Source: Paraspadella gotoi
Taxonomy: Eukaryota > Chaetognatha
DNA length: 64,000 nucleotides
Reading direction: 5' to 3'
Assembly: GCA_051294375.1 (NCBI GenBank)
Contig: CM119267.1
Span: forward strand, 8,187,951 to 8,251,950
Position 1 is the first letter of the stretch. Every line of letters begins with the position of its first letter. The notes under the pieces were generated by a model, which saw nothing but the letters and a program-made list of their open reading frames with translations, had not been told where the DNA came from and made no database searches. The position numbers were made by a program, and so were the translations under genes. Positions 62,101-64,000 of this stretch are shown here, piece after piece.

Positions 62101-64000
62101 AGAAAAATTAGATTTTCACAACGAATTGTTTTTATTAAAGATGGAGACATGTTTCAAACAATTGTTTTGTTCATCATCAATTCACTGATGATAAAAACAA
62201 TTCGTTGTGAAAATCAAATTTGTCTGTCTCTAAATCATTTACCAACGAAAAAAAAGAAAAAACTAACAAATAAAATTTATTTAACGAAGGTTTCCGTCAC
62301 TGGAGGTAATTAATTATGTCACTCAAGTTTTTACGTTTCCCTAAAATTGTACAATCAGTAATTTGCTTTAATCTCATTTTGTTGCTAACAAACTTTTTAA
62401 AATTGTTTTCGTACGTACAGAAATAACAGATAAATCTTTTTTTTTTTTTTTTTGCCCCATCATTTCACATTCGATATAAGTACCTGCTTCCACCCCGGGA
62501 ATCTGTGGGAGTTTCCTCTCGTGAGAAGCGAGTCGATCTCTTCTCCTCGCCAAAGCTTTATGCTCGATCCGCCGATTCCTTCTGAGTAGAGACATCAGCT
62601 CGTTTTCGTCATCCGACGACCCGAGTCTGTCACGACCTTCCCGATCGGCGAATTTGTCACGACCTTCCCGATCGGCGAATTTGTCACGACCTTCCCGATC
62701 GGCGAATTTGTCACGACCTTCCCGATAGGCGAATTTATCCTGACCTTCCCGATCGGCGTTACTCTTTCGACCTTCCCGATCGAGGTTCCCGAAGAATCCG
62801 TTCCCATTTCTCACGCTTTTCTCCACCGCCTTCTGCGCGAACTCTCTCAGCTCGCGTTCCCCCGTCATGCCGAGAGCCTTTTCCTTAATTCTCGCTAAAT
62901 CGGCCAACTCCTCGAGGGAGGCTGGATTCTTGGGCGGCGGCTTTCCTCCCGGCTTCGGTTTCGGCGAAGACTTTTTCCCTTCGGAATTGGAATCTTCGTC
63001 GGAAGAGTCGGACGAGCTGCTGCTTCCCTCCTCATCCACGGCCGTCGTCGTCGTCGTCTTGGGCCTCGGCTTCGTCGTCGGCTTCAACGTCGACGCCTCT
63101 TCGGTGTCGCTCGACTCGGATTCAATTCCGGACTCGGTTCTGTCCACGTCCGCTATCGTCGTCGTCTTGACGTGAGACGTCGGCGGTTCCGTCACCTTCC
63201 CTTCCTGACTCTCTTCCTCCTCGCTGGAATCGGATTCCGATACCACCCTCGGAGTAACGGGAATCGGCGTCGTCGTCCTCACCGTCGATCCTTCAGCCTC
63301 TTCCTCCTTCTTCTTCTCCTTCTTCTCCTCCTCCTCCGCCTCCGAATCAGACTCCAATGGCTTGAAAGTCATGATCGCCATGTCGGTGGTTTTTCTCGTC
63401 CTGACGGTGACGGGCCTTCTCATGGTGGTTCTCCGGTGAGTTCTAGTGACATGCTTGGTTGTTGGGGTCGTGGTGGTGGTCCTTGTGGTTGGAGGCCTCG
63501 TCGTCGGAGTCGTTGTAGTTGTTGGAGGAAGTGGGGGTGTCGTGGTGGTGGTTGTGGTTCTTGGAGTCGTGGGAGGTGGCTTAGTGGGCGGGGGTTTGGT
63601 CGTTTTTGCTCTCGGAGTTATGTCTGGTTCGGTGGTCGACGACGATAGCATTGGTTGGGTCATCATCATTCTCAACATCCGTCGTCGACGACGTACTGCA
63701 AAAACCAAAAGTTTACTCGAAATTATTTATGTCGATTAGAGTCTGGACCTACTTGGCTAATACATTAATACAGTTGGCACCGGATTTAACATCTATTCTA
63801 AAGGGGGAAAAAAAAGTACTCTCGAAGTTTCCATTACCCAGTTTCAGTTACCAATTTGATGATGACGCGAGTCGGGAGCTTTCCTGTTGGGGATGACGAG
63901 CCCTTCATTTCTTCCGTATCCACTTTGCATCTTCAACACATTGCCCCTCCTTCTGCCCATTCCTGGCAAATTGATCTTTCTCGCAACAACGTTGCCCACA
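43246..64000 (-). CDS. Giant modular mucin-like transmembrane protein (unrecognised; partial at 5' end)
   Basis: Minus-strand model with about 15 exons (listed separately): >64000-63852, 63695-62484, 60221-59628, 59116-58685, 58483-58364, 56499-56374, 55406-55284, 55175-55054, 53364-53308, 51593-47220, 46139-44790, 44706-44641, 44392-44315, 43448-43399 and 43330-43246, giving roughly 2,950 residues in the window. All introns are GT..AG and almost all exons are phase 1-1 with lengths divisible by three. Order: Thr/Pro-rich and acidic, two mucin-type paralogous exons, small charged exons ending in basic clusters, a 1,458-codon Asn/Lys/Ser-rich exon, a Thr/Ala then Asp/Glu-rich exon, two small charged exons, and a transmembrane helix with a five-residue tail. 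This suggests a heavily O-glycosylated, possibly proprotein-convertase-cleaved cell-surface or matrix protein. The 55054 to 53364 junction has unmatched phase, so an exon is missing or there are two genes. Confidence 0.55.
43399..43448 (-). CDS. Giant gene, juxtamembrane exon
   Basis: Acceptor aaaattttcag, phase 1. Encodes VPANSTTKVEVWNPAW with an N-S-T glycosylation sequon, and donor TGG|gtgagt, phase 0, which joins the transmembrane exon. Confidence 0.7.
44049..44139. repeat. (GA)n microsatellite (copy C, second)
   Basis: Two GA runs split by a short A-rich spacer, in an intron of the giant gene. Confidence 0.95.
44315..44392 (-). CDS. Giant gene, small charged exon (26 codons)
   Basis: Acceptor ttgacaacag, donor GAAG|gtaaaa, phase 1-1. 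Encodes IDAEKSLNEMKREEEKGKAA and on to EQEE. Glu/Lys-rich, probably helical. Confidence 0.65.
44641..44706 (-). CDS. Giant gene, small basic exon (22 codons)
   Basis: Acceptor tctccatttcag, donor GACG|gtaata, phase 1-1. Encodes MKASRQKLGAKKVGETGKPA. Confidence 0.65.
44790..46139 (-). CDS. Giant gene, Thr/Ala-rich then acidic exon (450 codons)
   Basis: Acceptor actcaag and donor CGAA|gtaggt, phase 1-1 (1350 nt). First about 270 codons: Thr/Ala/Pro/Ser mucin-like, with TTTTTT runs and N-x-T/S sequons. Middle: Pro-rich (PGPRPVIQTEPGVTEAPGYP) with one Cys. Last about 170 codons: Asp/Glu/Asn-rich acidic, ending in a His/Arg cluster. Fully open only in copy C. Copies A and B are frameshifted. Confidence 0.75.
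46140..47219. other. Intron of the giant gene
   Basis: AT-rich. The B/C duplication ends at about 47046 inside this intron, after which the sequence is unique. No further feature seen. Confidence 0.6.
47220..51593 (-). CDS. Giant gene, 4.4-kb Asn/Lys/Ser-rich exon (1,458 codons)
   Basis: Strong acceptor atcttccttcacag and donor CCAG|gtgtgt, phase 1-1, stop-free for 4,374 nt. N-terminal 100 codons are Thr/Pro-rich (KSTTLTPKFTKPPTTPNT). Then comes a perfect furin-type site, PLFRRKRSLDS, then about 380 Lys/Glu-rich codons with KKKxKK runs. The remaining 950 codons are rich in Asn, Ser, Asp, Lys and Gln with a loose repeating core [DE]NQxN. Almost no Cys. Codon use is far more AT-rich than in the neighbouring exons. 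No domain recognised; probably disordered and extracellular. Confidence 0.75.
52340..52545. repeat. Diverged copy of the dispersed intronic repeat
   Basis: Shares atac.aa.tatgaactaaaatga, gaaacagacatactgaccgacc and ttgagttgctctgcgagtac with 42960-43190. It is clearly older than the A/B/C duplication. Confidence 0.5.
52746..52912. repeat. Foldback element with about 60-bp arms and PLE-like loop
   Basis: Arms 52746-52812 and 52854-52912 are reverse complements with few mismatches and indels. The 41-nt loop contains CTGATGA (52818-52824) and a TGGCT/AGCCA stem, a layout like a decayed hammerhead without its GAAA box. Confidence 0.6.
53308..53364 (-). CDS. Giant gene, 19-codon exon
   Basis: Acceptor ctttag and donor GCAG|gtaaaa. 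In phase 1 it reads KSADEKAFPDSSQRSIKA. It ends in the A-G| pattern shared with other exons of the gene. The acceptor is short, so this is tentative. Confidence 0.4.
53365..55053. other. AT-rich intron, no feature seen
   Basis: Very AT-rich. The phase break between the exons on either side means a small exon may be hidden here, but I could not identify one. Confidence 0.5.
55054..55175 (-). CDS. Giant gene, charged exon with RRMKR cluster
   Basis: Acceptor atttttgaag, donor AAA|gtaagt. Encodes MSKEEKKVQNLEDSMGEIAG, then SESQPSQHFRRMKRATMKNK. Its LED..GEIA..SES part matches the exons at 58364-58483 and 56374-56499. It ends in phase 0, unlike its neighbours. Confidence 0.6.
55284..55406 (-). 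CDS. Giant gene, 41-codon charged exon ending AKRQG
   Basis: Acceptor ctgtttttacag is not ideal but clear (tctgtaaaaacag on the coding strand). Donor CAAG|gttttc. Encodes ENRAAKPAKKKKKIDLNAYL, then AGIVQEESGPTTPENDRAKRQ. Phase 1-1. Confidence 0.6.
56155..56201 (+). ncRNA. Degenerate hammerhead-like repeat end
   Basis: CTGAAGATGA, a GATCT/AGATC stem, GAAATATTG and GTC at 56199-56201. It has an insertion in the CUGAUGA box, so it is probably inactive. It lies just after (CT)n and looks like the 3' end of a retroelement copy. Confidence 0.3.
56374..56499 (-). CDS. Giant gene, 42-codon exon ending in RIKR cluster
   Basis: Acceptor taattctatag, donor ACAG|gttcaa, phase 1-1. Encodes LENKDHIIKTFEDNKVESAG, then SESEELQWIGRIKRSTDLEN. 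Paralogous to 55054-55175 in the E-S-E-rich stretch followed by KR. Confidence 0.65.
56755..57010 (-). mobile_element. SINE copy 1 (minus strand)
   Basis: Reverse complement matches 57966-58215 over the body (cttaccgaagggggtagcca, actcgagttacagagcttgc, ccgtctc.aaattctagacg). Its tRNA-like head is more decayed than in copy 2. Confidence 0.75.
57971..58215 (+). mobile_element. SINE copy 2, tRNA-derived head
   Basis: Starts with a tRNA-like region: A-box TGGCCGAGTGG (57976-57986) and B-box GGATTCGAATCC (58023-58034). The body is the one shared with 56755-57010. The head resembles Leu/Ser-type tRNAs but lacks a paired acceptor stem, so it is not a tRNA gene. It lies in an intron of the giant gene. 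Confidence 0.75.
58364..58483 (-). CDS. Giant gene, 40-codon exon
   Basis: Acceptor gataccag, donor CAAG|gtcaca, phase 1-1. Encodes RMAKMSRKDKKALNLEDALG, then DIASEESEPTPETFRGDRQ. NLEDALGDIASEES matches NLEDSMGEIAGSES in 55054-55175. Confidence 0.65.
58685..59116 (-). CDS. Giant gene, mucin-like exon 2 (144 codons)
   Basis: Acceptor ctcactcag, donor GCAG|gtgtct, phase 1-1. Starts FKSHKLADAPATMHSMTTDP, continues with Thr/Lys/Pro-rich repeats (KPTHKPTPKPTTEP, FVPTKPPLLPNAP) and a triple LPNAP repeat. It ends FSDIVRRKREEA. Clear paralogue of 59628-60221. Confidence 0.75.
59628..60221 (-). CDS. Giant gene, mucin-like exon 1 (198 codons)
   Basis: Acceptor ttatctctag, donor GCAG|gtgata, phase 1-1. 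Starts HKKYKLADESVTTTPEPQIT and then runs nearly pure Thr/Pro/Glu for about 80 codons. It continues with MTTDPNVKHETPKHK and PTPKPTTEPKITPFVPTKPP, shared with the next exon, and ends AARLRRDAEREA. Dense Thr/Pro suggests O-glycosylation. Confidence 0.75.
62090..62236. repeat. Foldback element with perfect 23-bp core arms
   Basis: ATTTTCACAACGAATTGTTT at 62112 onward pairs exactly with 62192-62214. Weaker pairing (agacagaaaaatta / aatttgtctgtct) extends the arms to 62090 and 62236. The loop carries the hammerhead-like motif. Confidence 0.75.
62146..62180 (-). ncRNA. Hammerhead-like motif in foldback loop
   Basis: Minus strand: TTGATGA (62180-62174; one core C to T change), stem II AACA/TGTT, GAAAC (62155-62151), ACATGT (62152-62147) and GTC (62148-62146). 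It is in the sense strand of the giant gene's intron. A second, weaker CTGATGA...GAAA...GTC arrangement is on the plus strand at 62185-62224. Confidence 0.4.
62484..63695 (-). CDS. Giant gene, Thr/Pro, acidic and DREGR-repeat exon (404 codons)
   Basis: Acceptor ggtttttgcag, donor GCAG|gtactt, phase 1-1 (1212 nt). Starts with an Arg run, then Thr/Pro-rich TTTTTTPPLPP-type mucin sequence (about codons 20-100). Next are alternating Ser/Glu/Asp blocks with TTT spacers (110-250) and a helical charged part (ASLEELADLARIKEKAL). Then follow five to six 9-residue repeats around DREGRDKFA, and a basic end with RRNRR and ARRRDR. GC-rich codon use contrasts with the 47220-51593 exon. Confidence 0.75.
62622..62795. 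repeat. 27-bp coding tandem repeat
   Basis: Unit cgatcggcgaatttgtcacg plus accttcc, about six copies. The central three are almost identical and the outer ones diverged. Encodes the 9-residue DREGRDKFA repeat on the minus strand. Confidence 0.9.
63852..64000 (-). CDS. Giant gene, upstream exon (cut by window edge)
   Basis: Open on the minus strand to donor ATTG|gtaact, phase 1, matching the next acceptor (G+TA gives Val). Encodes VGNVVARKINLPGMGRRRGN and on to RNEGLVIPNRKAPDSRHHQI. Basic-rich like other exons. The gene's start and any signal peptide lie outside the window. Confidence 0.6.

Larger units (their letters stand above)
60222..62483. other. Intron of the giant gene
   Basis: AT-rich. 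Contains short tandem repeats near 60855-60910 (gtgatatt) and 61650-61690 (gttattat), a (CT)n at 62008-62030, and the hammerhead-bearing foldback at 62090-62236. No exon seen. Confidence 0.6.

Noticed and set aside
63172-63739. Plus-strand Arg/Leu- and Val-rich frames
   Set aside because: Antisense of the 62484-63695 exon, which has matched acceptor, donor and phase.

Overview
The window is eukaryotic, from a metazoan and probably an invertebrate protostome. It has multi-exon genes with GT..AG introns, long AT-rich non-coding stretches, many (CT)n/(GA)n microsatellites, a decayed Penelope-like retroelement (PLE), and tRNA-headed SINE copies. I cannot fix the species. An arthropod is a reasonable guess from the genome texture and the tolloid-type gene, but nothing in the sequence proves it.

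Layout, left to right. 1-10.2 kb: a plus-strand gene for the tail of a Tolloid/BMP1-type protein (EGF-CUB-CUB). It runs from about 2618 to 9330 in six exons that sum to a clean 334-codon reading frame. It may be a short secreted protein without a protease, because a signal-peptide-like segment lies directly before the EGF domain. 10.8-13.85 kb: a Penelope-like element with a broken reverse transcriptase and GIY-YIG region, flanked by roughly 0.5-kb inverted arms that carry hammerhead-ribozyme motifs. 15.2-16.5 kb: a 14-bp minisatellite. 17.97-47.05 kb: the same stretch of up to about 11 kb appears three times (copy A 17966-26733, copy B 26759-37587, copy C 37613-47046). The copies are separated by runs of exactly 25 Ns and differ mainly by small indels. 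This looks like an assembly or gap-filling artefact, not three biological copies. Similar small duplications flank the gaps at 305 and 9731.

The right half, including copy C, is read on the minus strand. From the right edge down to 43246, about 15 exons fit one giant gene. It encodes Thr/Pro-rich mucin-like segments, acidic and Lys/Asn-rich segments, repeated Arg/Lys clusters, a single transmembrane helix and a five-residue tail. Nearly all exons are phase 1-1 and their lengths are multiples of three, and several are recognisable paralogues of each other. Immediately downstream (42293-41042) a second minus-strand gene encodes a Ser/Thr/Lys-rich stretch followed by one transmembrane helix and a charged tail. 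I recognise neither protein family. Copies A and B carry indel-broken versions of the same exons.

The most interesting hidden signals are hammerhead-ribozyme motifs derived from PLE ends. Two have intact cores (2999-3033 minus, 13749-13788 plus) and three or four are decayed. The best ones share a self-complementary ACATGT stem III, as expected for hammerheads that work as dimers. The giant modular membrane mucin is the other main point. All splice models here come from reading splice sites and phases by eye and have no transcript support.
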